NCBI RefSeq assembly: GCF_002837145.1
Contig: NZ_NWMV01000024.1
Span: forward strand, 1 to 64,000
Direction: 5' to 3'
Source of the DNA: Macromonas nakdongensis
GTDB taxonomy: Bacteria; Pseudomonadota; Gammaproteobacteria; Burkholderiales; Burkholderiaceae_C
Length of the DNA stretch: 64,000 bases
Shown piece after piece: positions 57,196-64,000 of this stretch (the stretch's first letter is position 1; each line of letters opens with the position of its first letter). Position numbers and translations under genes: made by a program. The notes under the pieces were generated by a model. It did no database searches and was not told the DNA's origin. It was given only the letters and a program-made list of their open reading frames with translations.

Positions 57196-58500
57196 TCAGT
57201 GGGCGGCGGCGCGGCGGGCCAGCACCTCGAAAGCGGGCAGGGTCTTGCCCTCAAGCACCTCCAGAAAGGCGCCGCCGCCGGTGGAGATGTAGCCCACCTG
57301 GTGCCCGATGCCGTAGCGGGCGATGGCGGCCAGCGTGTCGCCACCGCCGGCGATGCTGAAGGCCGGGCTGGCGGCGATGGCGCGGGCAATGGCTTCGGTG
57401 CCGCCACCGAAGGCGTCGAATTCGAACACCCCCACCGGACCGTTCCAGACGATGGTGCCGGCGGCGTGGAGCTGGGCCGCCAGGCGGGCCGCGGTTTCGG
57501 GGCCGATGTCGAGAATCAGGTCGTCGTCGGCCACGTCGGTGGCGCGTTTGGTGCAGGCGGGCGCGTCGGCGGCAAAGGTTTTGGCCACCACCACGTCGGT
57601 GGGGAGGGGCACCTCGGCACCGCGTGCCCGCATCGCGGCCATGACGGCGCGGGCCTCGTCCACCAGGGCGGGTTCGGCCAGGCTGCGCCCGATGTTCAGG
57701 CCCGCGGCCAGCATGAAGGTGTTGGCGATGCCACCGCCGACGATGAGGCCGTCGACCTGGGCGGCCAGCTGCCGCAGGATGGACAGCTTGCTGCTGACCT
57801 TGGAACCGCCGACGATGGCCACCCAGGCGCCCCGGGGCTGGGCCAGCGCGCGGGCGATGGCGTCCATCTCGGCGGCCAGCAGCGGGCCGGCGCAGGCGAT
57901 GGGAGCGGTGACCGCGATGCCGTGGGTGGAGGCCTCGGCGCGGTGGGCGGTGCCGAAGGCGTCGTGCACGAAGATGTCGCACAGTGCGCCCAGACGGGCG
58001 GCCAGGGCCGGGCTGTTGTCTTTTTCACCGGGGTTGAGGCGGCAGTTTTCCAGCACCACCACCTCGCCCGGCCCGAGCGCAAAGCCACCGTTGACCCAGT
58101 CGGCGACCAGCGGCACCGGACGGCCCAGCAGTTCGGCCAGGCGAGCGGCCACAGGCGCCAGCGAATCTTCGGGCCGCCCCTGCCCCTCGGTGGGCCGGCC
58201 GAGGTGGGAGGTCACCATCACCGCCGCACCGGCATCGAGTGCGGTGCGGATGGCGGGCAGCGAGGCGCGGATGCGCGTGTCTTCGGTGATGCGGCCTTGG
58301 GCATCCAGGGGCACGTTCAGGTCGGCGCGGATGAAAACCCGCTTGCCGCTGGCAAAACCGCTGGCACAGACGTCGGCAAACCGCAGGAAGGGCGGCGCCG
58401 CTGGGCGGGCACCGGTGGCCGGAGCGCGTGGCGCACGCCCGCCAGGGACGGGTCGGGCCAGGAAGGGTGGACGGGCGGGGGGTGCGAGGTGCGGGCTCAT
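57196..58500 (-). CDS. cbbK: Phosphoglycerate kinase with N-terminal extension
   Basis: The 434-residue protein has [56 protein letters not shown] and [13 protein letters not shown], all PGK motifs. PGKs are usually about 390-400 residues. Here about 37 residues rich in Pro, Ala and Arg ([17 protein letters not shown]) precede the core LRFADV. An internal start is possible but no ATG fits. It forms 1,3-bisphosphoglycerate in the Calvin cycle. Confidence 0.95.
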   Translation of the reverse strand: MSPHLAPPARPPFLARPVPGGRAPRAPATGARPAAPPFLRFADVCASGFASGKRVFIRADLNVPLDAQGRITEDTRIRASLPAIRTALDAGAAVMVTSHLGRPTEGQGRPEDSLAPVAARLAELLGRPVPLVADWVNGGFALGPGEVVVLENCRLNPGEKDNSPALAARLGALCDIFVHDAFGTAHRAEASTHGIAVTAPIACAGPLLAAEMDAIARALAQPRGAWVAIVGGSKVSSKLSILRQLAAQVDGLIVGGGIANTFMLAAGLNIGRSLAEPALVDEARAVMAAMRARGAEVPLPTDVVVAKTFAADAPACTKRATDVADDDLILDIGPETAARLAAQLHAAGTIVWNGPVGVFEFDAFGGGTEAIARAIAASPAFSIAGGGDTLAAIARYGIGHQVGYISTGGGAFLEVLEGKTLPAFEVLARRAAAH

Positions 58501-58597
58501 GGGCGGTCTCCAAAGGCGTGAAAGGACAACACGGGCCCCACCGGACCCGAGGCCGGTTGCGGGGGAAACAGGACGTGGGGGGCAGCCCCCCCGGGAT

Positions 58598-59302
58598 TCA
58601 GGCCGGGGCGGGCAGCCAGGCCACTGGCACCAGGGCGGAAAAATCGGCGATCACCCGGTCGGGGCCACAGGCCTCGATCGGTTCGCCCATGTTGTAGCCG
58701 TAGGGCAAGGCCCAGACGGTGACACCGGCGTTGCGTGCGGTGGCCACGTCGATGGACGAATCGCCCACGAACAACGCGCGTTCGGCCGCCACGCCGTAGC
58801 GCAGCAGGGTGTCGGCAATGCCCAGGGGGTTGGGTTTTTTCACCGGCAGGGTGTCGCCGCTGACGATGCGGTCGAACAGCGGCGCCAAGGCGTGGGCGTC
58901 GAGCACGGCCTGGGTGTAACGCCCTTCCTTGTTGGTGACCACCGCCAGTTTCACGCCCTGGGCACGCAGGGCCAGCAGGGTGTCGCGCACCTGGGGGTAG
59001 AGGTGGCTGCGGGTGCCGCAACGGCGCTGGTAATGCCGGCCAAAGGCGGCCTCGATGGCGGGAAAGCGGTCCGAGGCGCGCACCGCCTCGGCCGGCTCGC
59101 CCCAGCGCCAGGCCAGGGCCTGGATCAGCAGCTCGCGCGTGCCGTGGCCGATCCAGCGGTCCACCCGGTCTTGCTCCACGGGCAGAAGGCCGATTTCGGT
59201 GAGGGTGTCGTTGACGGCGTCGGCGATCTCCGGTGCGGTCTCGATCAGGGTGCCGTCGAGGTCGAACAGGATCAGATCGTAGGGGTAGGGGGCGGCAGAC
59301 AT
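58598..59302 (-). CDS. cbbZ: Phosphoglycolate phosphatase of the Calvin cluster
   Basis: The 234-residue HAD enzyme starts [32 protein letters not shown], with the nucleophile Asp near residue 14, followed by [11 protein letters not shown] and [14 protein letters not shown]. It removes the phosphate of 2-phosphoglycolate, the by-product of RuBisCO oxygenation. Its position between cbbP and cbbK identifies it as CbbZ; the second paralogue is gph. Confidence 0.94.
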   Translation of the reverse strand: MSAAPYPYDLILFDLDGTLIETAPEIADAVNDTLTEIGLLPVEQDRVDRWIGHGTRELLIQALAWRWGEPAEAVRASDRFPAIEAAFGRHYQRRCGTRSHLYPQVRDTLLALRAQGVKLAVVTNKEGRYTQAVLDAHALAPLFDRIVSGDTLPVKKPNPLGIADTLLRYGVAAERALFVGDSSIDVATARNAGVTVWALPYGYNMGEPIEACGPDRVIADFSALVPVAWLPAPA

Positions 59303-59333
59303 GGCGTGGTGAGCGGTGGGGTGTCGGGGGGCC

Positions 59334-60218
59334 TCAGGCCAGGCCCAGGGCGCGTTGTTTGCGGTCCATCATGCGCCAGATGAAGGGGGTGAAGATGAGC
59401 TGCATGGCCAGCTCCATCTTGCCTCCGGGCACGACGATGGTGTTGGCCCGGCTCATCGAGGCGCCACCGATCATGCTGAGCAGGTAGGGGAAGTCGATGC
59501 CCTTGGGGTTGGCAAAGCGGATGACGACCATGCTCTCGTCGGCGCTGGGGATGTCGCGGGCGATGAAGGGGTTGGAGGTGTCGACCACCGGCACGCGCTG
59601 GAAGTTGACGTGCGTCAGCCCGAACTGCGGCACGATGTAATTCACGTAATCGGGCATGCGGCGCAGGATGGTGTCCACCACCGCCTCCTGGCTGTAGCCG
59701 CGCTGGGTCTTGTCGCGGATCAGCTTCTGGATCCACTCCAGGTTGATGGAGGGCACCACGCCAATCAGCAGATCGGGGTACTGGGCGATGTTGACCGTGT
59801 CCGTCTTGACGGCGCCGTGCAGGCCTTCGTAGAACAGCATGTCGGTGCCTTCGGGCAGGGTCTCCCAGGGAGTGAAGGTGCCGGGCGCCTGGCCGTAGGG
59901 CGCGGCCTCTTCGGCGTTGTGCAGGTATTTGCGGCATTGGCCGCTGCCGTCGGTGGCGTACTGGCGGAACAGGGCTTCGAGGTTCTCGAACAAATTGCCC
60001 GCGGCGCCGAAGTGGCTGAAATGGCGGTTGCCCTGGGCCTCCTCCTCGGCCATGAGCTGCTTCATGGCCTGGCGCTCGTAGCGGTGGAAGCTGTCGCCTT
60101 CGATGACGGCGGCCTTCACCCCTTCGCGCCGAAAGATGTTCTGGAAGGTGCGCGTCACCGTCGAAGTGCCGGCCCCCGACGAACCGGTGATGGCGATGAT
60201 GGGATGGCGTTCGGACAT
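59334..60218 (-). CDS. cbbP: Phosphoribulokinase
   Basis: The 294-residue protein has the P-loop AITGSSGAGTSTV, IEGDSFHRYER, FHG-type signature GAAGNLFENLEALF and DMLFYEGLHGAV. Length and motifs are those of the bacterial octameric phosphoribulokinase. It makes ribulose-1,5-bisphosphate, the RuBisCO substrate, a step unique to the Calvin cycle, and so argues for autotrophy in the host. Confidence 0.97.
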   Translation of the reverse strand: MSERHPIIAITGSSGAGTSTVTRTFQNIFRREGVKAAVIEGDSFHRYERQAMKQLMAEEEAQGNRHFSHFGAAGNLFENLEALFRQYATDGSGQCRKYLHNAEEAAPYGQAPGTFTPWETLPEGTDMLFYEGLHGAVKTDTVNIAQYPDLLIGVVPSINLEWIQKLIRDKTQRGYSQEAVVDTILRRMPDYVNYIVPQFGLTHVNFQRVPVVDTSNPFIARDIPSADESMVVIRFANPKGIDFPYLLSMIGGASMSRANTIVVPGGKMELAMQLIFTPFIWRMMDRKQRALGLA

Positions 60219-60251
60219 GGGCGGTTCTCCGGCGGGTATGGGATGTGCGGC

Positions 60252-61340
60252 TCAGTCGCGGAACAGGCTGCGTTTGGCAAAGAGCGGGGTGTCGTCGGGC
60301 ACCTGCACCGGCTCGGCGTGGTAGCGTTCGATGCGCTCGACCTCGTGCCGGGAGCCGAACACCAGCCCGATGCGCTGGTGCAGCCCGGTCGGCGGGACGG
60401 TGAGCATGGGCACGCGCCCGGTGCTGGCCCGGCCCCCGGCCTGCTCGACCACCATGGCGATGGGGTTGGCCTCGTAGAGCAGGCGCAGACGCCCGGGTTT
60501 GGACGGGTCCTTGGTGTCGCGCGGGTACATGAACACGCCGCCGCGCATGAGGATGCGGTGCGCCTCGGCCACCATGGAGGCGATCCAGCGCATGTTGAAG
60601 TCCTTGCCGCGCGGACCGGCCTTGCCGGCCAGGCATTCGTCCACATAACGCTTGACCGGCGCCTCCCAAAAACGGCTGTTGGAGGCGTTGATGGCGAACT
60701 CCTGCGTGTCGGCCGGGATCTGGATGTGGGGGTGGGTGAGCTTGAACTCGCCCAGGCTGGGGTCGAGCGTGAAGCCGTACACCCCGGTGCCCACGGTCAG
60801 CACCAGCATGGTGGTGGGGCCGTAGAGGGCGTAACCGGCGGCCACCTGCTGCGCGCCGGCCTGCAAAAAATCGGCCTCGGTCACGTCGCGGCCGCTGTCC
60901 ACCACCGCCTGCGGCGCACGCAGGATGGAAAAAATGCTGCCGACCGACACGTTCACGTCGATGTTGCTGGAGCCGTCGAGCGGGTCGAACACCAGGAGGT
61001 ACTTGCCGCGCGGGAACTGGCGCGGGATGTGGTACGGCCCGTCCATTTCCTCGCTGGCCATGCCGGCCAGGTGGCCGCCCCATTCGTTGGCGCGCAGGAA
61101 CATCTCGTTGCTGACGACGTCGAGCTTCTTCTGCGTCTCGCCTTGCACATTGACGCTGTCGCCTCCGCCGTGGTTGCCCAGCATGTCGCCCAAGGCGCCG
61201 AAGGCGACCGAGCGGGCGATGGCCTTGCAGGCCAGCGCCACGTCGAGGATGAGGGCGTTGAAATCGCCACTGGCGTCGGGGTGGCGGCGGCGTTCCTCGA
61301 TAAGGAACTGCGTGAGGGTGGAGCGTTGTGACAACGGCAT
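60252..61340 (-). CDS. cbbF: Fructose-1,6-bisphosphatase class I
   Basis: The start is the ATG at 61340 ([25 protein letters not shown]). The 362-residue protein has the metal-binding [23 protein letters not shown] near residue 115 and the sugar-phosphate-binding [27 protein letters not shown] near 288. It hydrolyses fructose- and probably sedoheptulose-bisphosphate to regenerate the CO2 acceptor. It lies 33 bases upstream of cbbP. Confidence 0.96.
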   Translation of the reverse strand: MPLSQRSTLTQFLIEERRRHPDASGDFNALILDVALACKAIARSVAFGALGDMLGNHGGGDSVNVQGETQKKLDVVSNEMFLRANEWGGHLAGMASEEMDGPYHIPRQFPRGKYLLVFDPLDGSSNIDVNVSVGSIFSILRAPQAVVDSGRDVTEADFLQAGAQQVAAGYALYGPTTMLVLTVGTGVYGFTLDPSLGEFKLTHPHIQIPADTQEFAINASNSRFWEAPVKRYVDECLAGKAGPRGKDFNMRWIASMVAEAHRILMRGGVFMYPRDTKDPSKPGRLRLLYEANPIAMVVEQAGGRASTGRVPMLTVPPTGLHQRIGLVFGSRHEVERIERYHAEPVQVPDDTPLFAKRSLFRD

Positions 61341-61383
61341 GGGATGAACGGTCGGGAATGAGCGAAAAAGGGGGCGCCGCCGG

Positions 61384-62097
61384 TCAGGCCGGCTGCTCCA
61401 GGCGGGCACGCAGATCGCGCAGGCGCACGCCGGACAGGTCGGGCAGCACGCACAGGGCACCGGCAAAGTCGTGGTGGGCGGTGAAGGCGTTGGGCGTCAC
61501 CACCGTGGCCAGACCGGCAGCGGTGGCGGCACGCAGGCCATTGGCCGAGTCCTCCAGGGCCAGACAGCCCTCGGGCGCCAGCCCCAGGCGCCGCAAGGTG
61601 TTGCGGTAGACCTGCGGGTGCGGTTTCTTCAAGGGCGCGGTGGAGGCGTCCTCGACCACCTCGAACCGGCGCCGCCAGTCCGCCCCCAGGGCCTGGCGCA
61701 TCAGCACGGCGACGTTCGCCGGCGAGGTGGTGGTGGCGATGGCCAGGCGCACCCCGGCCACCGCCGCCTCTTCGATCAGGGCCGGTACCCCGGGCCGCAG
61801 CGTCAGGGCACCATCGCGCACGGCCTCCTCGTAGGCGGCGGTCTTGAGGGCGTGCAGGCGCTCCACCGTGGCCGCCACGCCCTGACCGTCGAGGTCGCGC
61901 AGCCCGGGCTGCACCTCGCGCCAGTGGTGCAGGATGCGTTCCTTGCCGCCCGAAACCTCGAGCAGGCGGGTGTAGTGCGGCACATCCCAGTGCCAGTCCA
62001 GGCCCTCGACGCGGAAGGCGTGGTTGAAGGCGGCCAGGTGCCACTGCTCGGTGTCGGCCAGGGTGCCATCGACGTCAAAAATCAGGGCCTGGGGCAT
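61384..62097 (-). CDS. cbbY: CbbY HAD phosphatase
   Basis: The start is the ATG at 62097 ([24 protein letters not shown]), with AGGAGA upstream. The 237-residue HAD protein has the nucleophile Asp near residue 9, [12 protein letters not shown] and LKKPHPQVY ... [11 protein letters not shown]. CbbY dephosphorylates xylulose-1,5-bisphosphate, a RuBisCO inhibitor. It is the first gene of the minus-strand cbb run, divergent from cbbR. Confidence 0.93.
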   Translation of the reverse strand: MPQALIFDVDGTLADTEQWHLAAFNHAFRVEGLDWHWDVPHYTRLLEVSGGKERILHHWREVQPGLRDLDGQGVAATVERLHALKTAAYEEAVRDGALTLRPGVPALIEEAAVAGVRLAIATTTSPANVAVLMRQALGADWRRRFEVVEDASTAPLKKPHPQVYRNTLRRLGLAPEGCLALEDSANGLRAATAAGLATVVTPNAFTAHHDFAGALCVLPDLSGVRLRDLRARLEQPA

Positions 62098-62205
62098 TCG
62101 GGTCTCCTGCGCGGTCTGGAATGCCACGCTGTCCGGTCAACTATAAGCAAATGATTAACTAAGGTAAATTCACATTTTTCTCGAAAATCATTAAGCTATA
62201 GCTGA
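62098..62205. promoter_or_regulatory. cbb control region between cbbY and cbbR
   Basis: This AT-rich gap between divergent genes holds CbbR-style TNA-spaced sites: TAA-N8-TTA (62144-62157) and TTA-ACTAAGG-TAA (62155-62167). The near-palindrome TTAAGCTATAGCTGAA (62191-62206), with a perfect 10-bp core, abuts the cbbR start. CbbR, a LysR-type activator, normally binds here, represses itself and activates the divergent cbb genes. Confidence 0.55.
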
Positions 62206-63144
62206 ATGAAAAACGCCACCTTCCGCCAGCTCCGGGTTTTTGTGGAGGTGTCGCGGCACCTGAGTTTCGCGCGCGCCGCCGAGGTGCTGCACCTGACGCC
62301 GCCGGCGGTGACCATGCAGGTCAAGGAGTTGGAAGGCCACATCGGCCTGCCCTTGTTCGAGCGCAGCGGGCGCCAGGTCAGCCTGACCACGGCGGGGGAG
62401 TACATGCTGCTGTACGCGCGCAAGGTGTTGTCGACCCTGAAAGACGCCGAAGACGCCGCCGCCCGCCTCAAACGCCTGGAAGAAGGCACGCTGACCATCG
62501 GCATGGTGAGCACCGCCAAGTACTTCCTGCCGCGCCTGCTGGCGGAATTCCAGCAGGAACACGCGGGCATCGAAATCCGGCTGGCGGTGGGCAACCGCGC
62601 CCAGCTGCTGCAGATGCTGCACGGCAACGAGGTGGACATTGCGGTGATGGGCCAGCCCCCGAACGAGATGGCCACCCGGGCCGAACCGTTCGCGGCCCAC
62701 CCGCATGTGTTCGTGGCCCCCACCGACCACCCCCTGCTCAAGGTGGGGCACCCGACGGTGGAGTCGCTGCGCCCCTACGGTTTCATCCTGCGCGAACGCG
62801 GCTCGGGCACGCGCGCGGCCATGGAAAAATTCCTGGAATCGTCGCGCATGGAGCCGCGCGTGGTGATGGAGATGTCGAGCAACGAGACCATCAAGCAGGC
62901 GGTGATGGCGGGCATGGGCATCAGCTTCCTGTCGCTACACACCATGGGTCTGGAACTGGAACACCGCCTGATCGCGACGCTGGACGTGGAAGGCTCGCCG
63001 GTGATGCGCGCCTGGAATCTGGTGCACACCCTGTCCAAACTGCTGTCACCGGCGGCGGAGGCCTTTCGCTACTTCATGCTGGAACGCGCCGAAGGCCACT
63101 TGGCGCGCAAGTACGGGCCGCTCGTGCGGCTGCCCTACCACTGA
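62206..63144 (+). CDS. cbbR: LysR-type Calvin cycle regulator CbbR
   Basis: The 312-residue protein starts MKNATFRQLRVFVEVSRHLSFARAAEVLHLTPPAVTMQVKELE, the LysR helix-turn-helix with the CbbR-typical TPPAVTMQ. The effector domain follows (LTIGMVSTAKYFLPRLLAEF, EVDIAVMGQPPNEM). CbbR activates cbb operons, sensing metabolites such as RuBP, NADPH or PEP depending on species. It is divergent from cbbY. Confidence 0.95.
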   Translation: MKNATFRQLRVFVEVSRHLSFARAAEVLHLTPPAVTMQVKELEGHIGLPLFERSGRQVSLTTAGEYMLLYARKVLSTLKDAEDAAARLKRLEEGTLTIGMVSTAKYFLPRLLAEFQQEHAGIEIRLAVGNRAQLLQMLHGNEVDIAVMGQPPNEMATRAEPFAAHPHVFVAPTDHPLLKVGHPTVESLRPYGFILRERGSGTRAAMEKFLESSRMEPRVVMEMSSNETIKQAVMAGMGISFLSLHTMGLELEHRLIATLDVEGSPVMRAWNLVHTLSKLLSPAAEAFRYFMLERAEGHLARKYGPLVRLPYH

Positions 63145-63159
63145 TTTGTCCATGACAAA

Positions 63160-64000
63160 TTAAATGGGGACACCGCCCCACGCCAGCGCCGTGCCGTGAC
63201 GCAGCCGCCAGGCGTGCACCTGCAGGTGCACTTCACTGGCGCGGCGCAGCACGGTGACGCCGTCGGGCAGGCCGCGCCGGTGCAGGGCCACCGCCGCCCC
63301 GCCAACCCAGACCTCGACGCCGCGCGGCAGCTGCTCCACCAATTGCTGCAAGGTGTCCACCACGTCGCGGCGGGAGGCGTGGGCGCTGTAGCTCAGGGCC
63401 AGCACATCGACCTGCAACTGCTGGGCCGCCAGCACGATGTCGGCCACCGGGGTGGAGGTGCCCAGCGCCAGCCGGTGGCAGGACTCCAGGGCGAAAAAGC
63501 TTTCCGCCATGAGCAGCCCCAGCCCGTGCAGTTCGGACGGGGTGGTGGTGAGCATCACGCGCGGACGGCGCTGCAGGGTCTGGCCACTGGCGTCCACCGT
63601 GGCAATCGCCTCGCGCAGCACGGATTGCAGGGTTTCGGTGAACAGGTGCTCCTGGTACACCGACAGCTCGCCGCGCAGCCAGGCCTCGCCCACGTGCACA
63701 CACAGGGGCGCGACCAGTTGCTCCACCGTGGCCCCCAGCCCGTGGCGCAGGATGTGCTGCTGCAGCGCCTGCTTGACCAAGTCGGTGCGGTTGTCGGCCA
63801 TCCAGCGCAGCCAGGGGGTGTCGGGGTCACCGAGCCGGGGGGGCTGTGACGCAGGGGACAGGGCATCGCCAACGGCCGGCTCACTGCGGGCTTGCGCCAG
63901 CAAGGCCTCAAGCTGGGCGTCGTCCAGCGGCACCACCTTGCCCGGTCGGTGGCCGGCGTCCAGCAGGCGCTTGATCAGGCGCAGGCGCTGCAACTGCTGG
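63160..64000 (-). CDS. MerR-type regulator with B12-binding domain (CarH/LitR-like), partial
   Basis: The frame continues past the right edge, so the N-terminal MerR HTH is only partly present (RLRLIKRLLDAGHRPGKVV). A helical B12-binding domain follows with W-x9-EH (AWLRGELSVYQEH), the mark of CarH/LitR photoreceptors, where the Trp and His contact adenosylcobalamin. The Rossmann domain has the cobalamin-ligand motif E-x-H-x-x-G (PSELHGLGLL). These proteins repress in the dark and release DNA on light-driven loss of the adenosyl group. It is convergent with cbbR. Close relatives lacking photochemistry exist. Confidence 0.85.
   Translation of the reverse strand, partial: QQLQRLRLIKRLLDAGHRPGKVVPLDDAQLEALLAQARSEPAVGDALSPASQPPRLGDPDTPWLRWMADNRTDLVKQALQQHILRHGLGATVEQLVAPLCVHVGEAWLRGELSVYQEHLFTETLQSVLREAIATVDASGQTLQRRPRVMLTTTPSELHGLGLLMAESFFALESCHRLALGTSTPVADIVLAAQQLQVDVLALSYSAHASRRDVVDTLQQLVEQLPRGVEVWVGGAAVALHRRGLPDGVTVLRRASEVHLQVHAWRLRHGTALAWGGVPI

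Overview
The window reads as a chromosomal segment of a betaproteobacterium of the order Burkholderiales, most like Comamonadaceae. This rests on the tmRNA tag peptide ANDERFALAA, the gyrA-serC-pheA-tyrA-aroA/cmk-rpsA-ihfB-lapA-lapB gene order, the aroA-cmk fusion, high-GC codon use and a cbb (Calvin cycle) cluster. The assignment is inference from gene order and protein style; no database was searched.

Region 1 (1-32,970) is an accessory island. Its right border is the 3' part of a proline tRNA(GGG) gene, starting exactly in the anticodon loop (32,926-32,970), next to a P4-type tyrosine integrase. The left border is outside the window. From left to right it carries: a thymidylate-synthase-family enzyme with a dCMP-type Asp, translationally coupled to a protein resembling the aGPT-Pplase3 family (putative DNA base hypermodification); a HigB/HigA-ImmA toxin-antitoxin module; an SOS-type cassette (SRAP peptidase, HTH-UmuD, UmuC); a HicA-like protein and a WG-repeat lipoprotein; a 922-residue protein I do not recognise; an AT-richer satellite-like block (AlpA, DUF3987, YagK/YfjJ); plasmid/ICE housekeeping genes separated by intrinsic terminators (zinc ribbon, DUF932, YqaJ exonuclease, recombination-directionality-factor-like protein); and a nine-gene type I restriction-modification operon. 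That operon is unusual: two intact HsdM genes, two small unknown proteins and a second HigB/HigA-ImmA module with its own promoter and palindrome lie upstream of hsdS and hsdR.

Region 2 (33,160-39,640) is an arsenic-resistance operon on the minus strand: GAPDH-arsJ-arsR-arsI-acr3-arsC, then an ArsP/DUF318 permease and a small thioredoxin. Together these predict handling of arsenate (GAPDH/ArsJ and ArsC/Acr3) and of trivalent organoarsenicals (ArsI and perhaps the permease). A truncated integrase abutting the 3' end of ssrA (40,267-40,845) marks a second, decayed insertion site.

Region 3 (40,847-55,286) is conserved core chromosome: ssrA, gph, ubiG, ompA, gyrA, serC, pheA, tyrA, aroA-cmk, rpsA, ihfB, lapA and lapB. 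These cover replication, serine and aromatic amino acid synthesis, translation and envelope control.

Region 4 (55,311-64,000) has an FNR-like regulator lacking one of the four usual Fe-S cysteines, the Calvin-cycle genes cbbYFPZKA divergent from cbbR, and the C-terminal part of a B12-binding regulator with the CarH/LitR photoreceptor motifs. No RuBisCO gene is present in the window.
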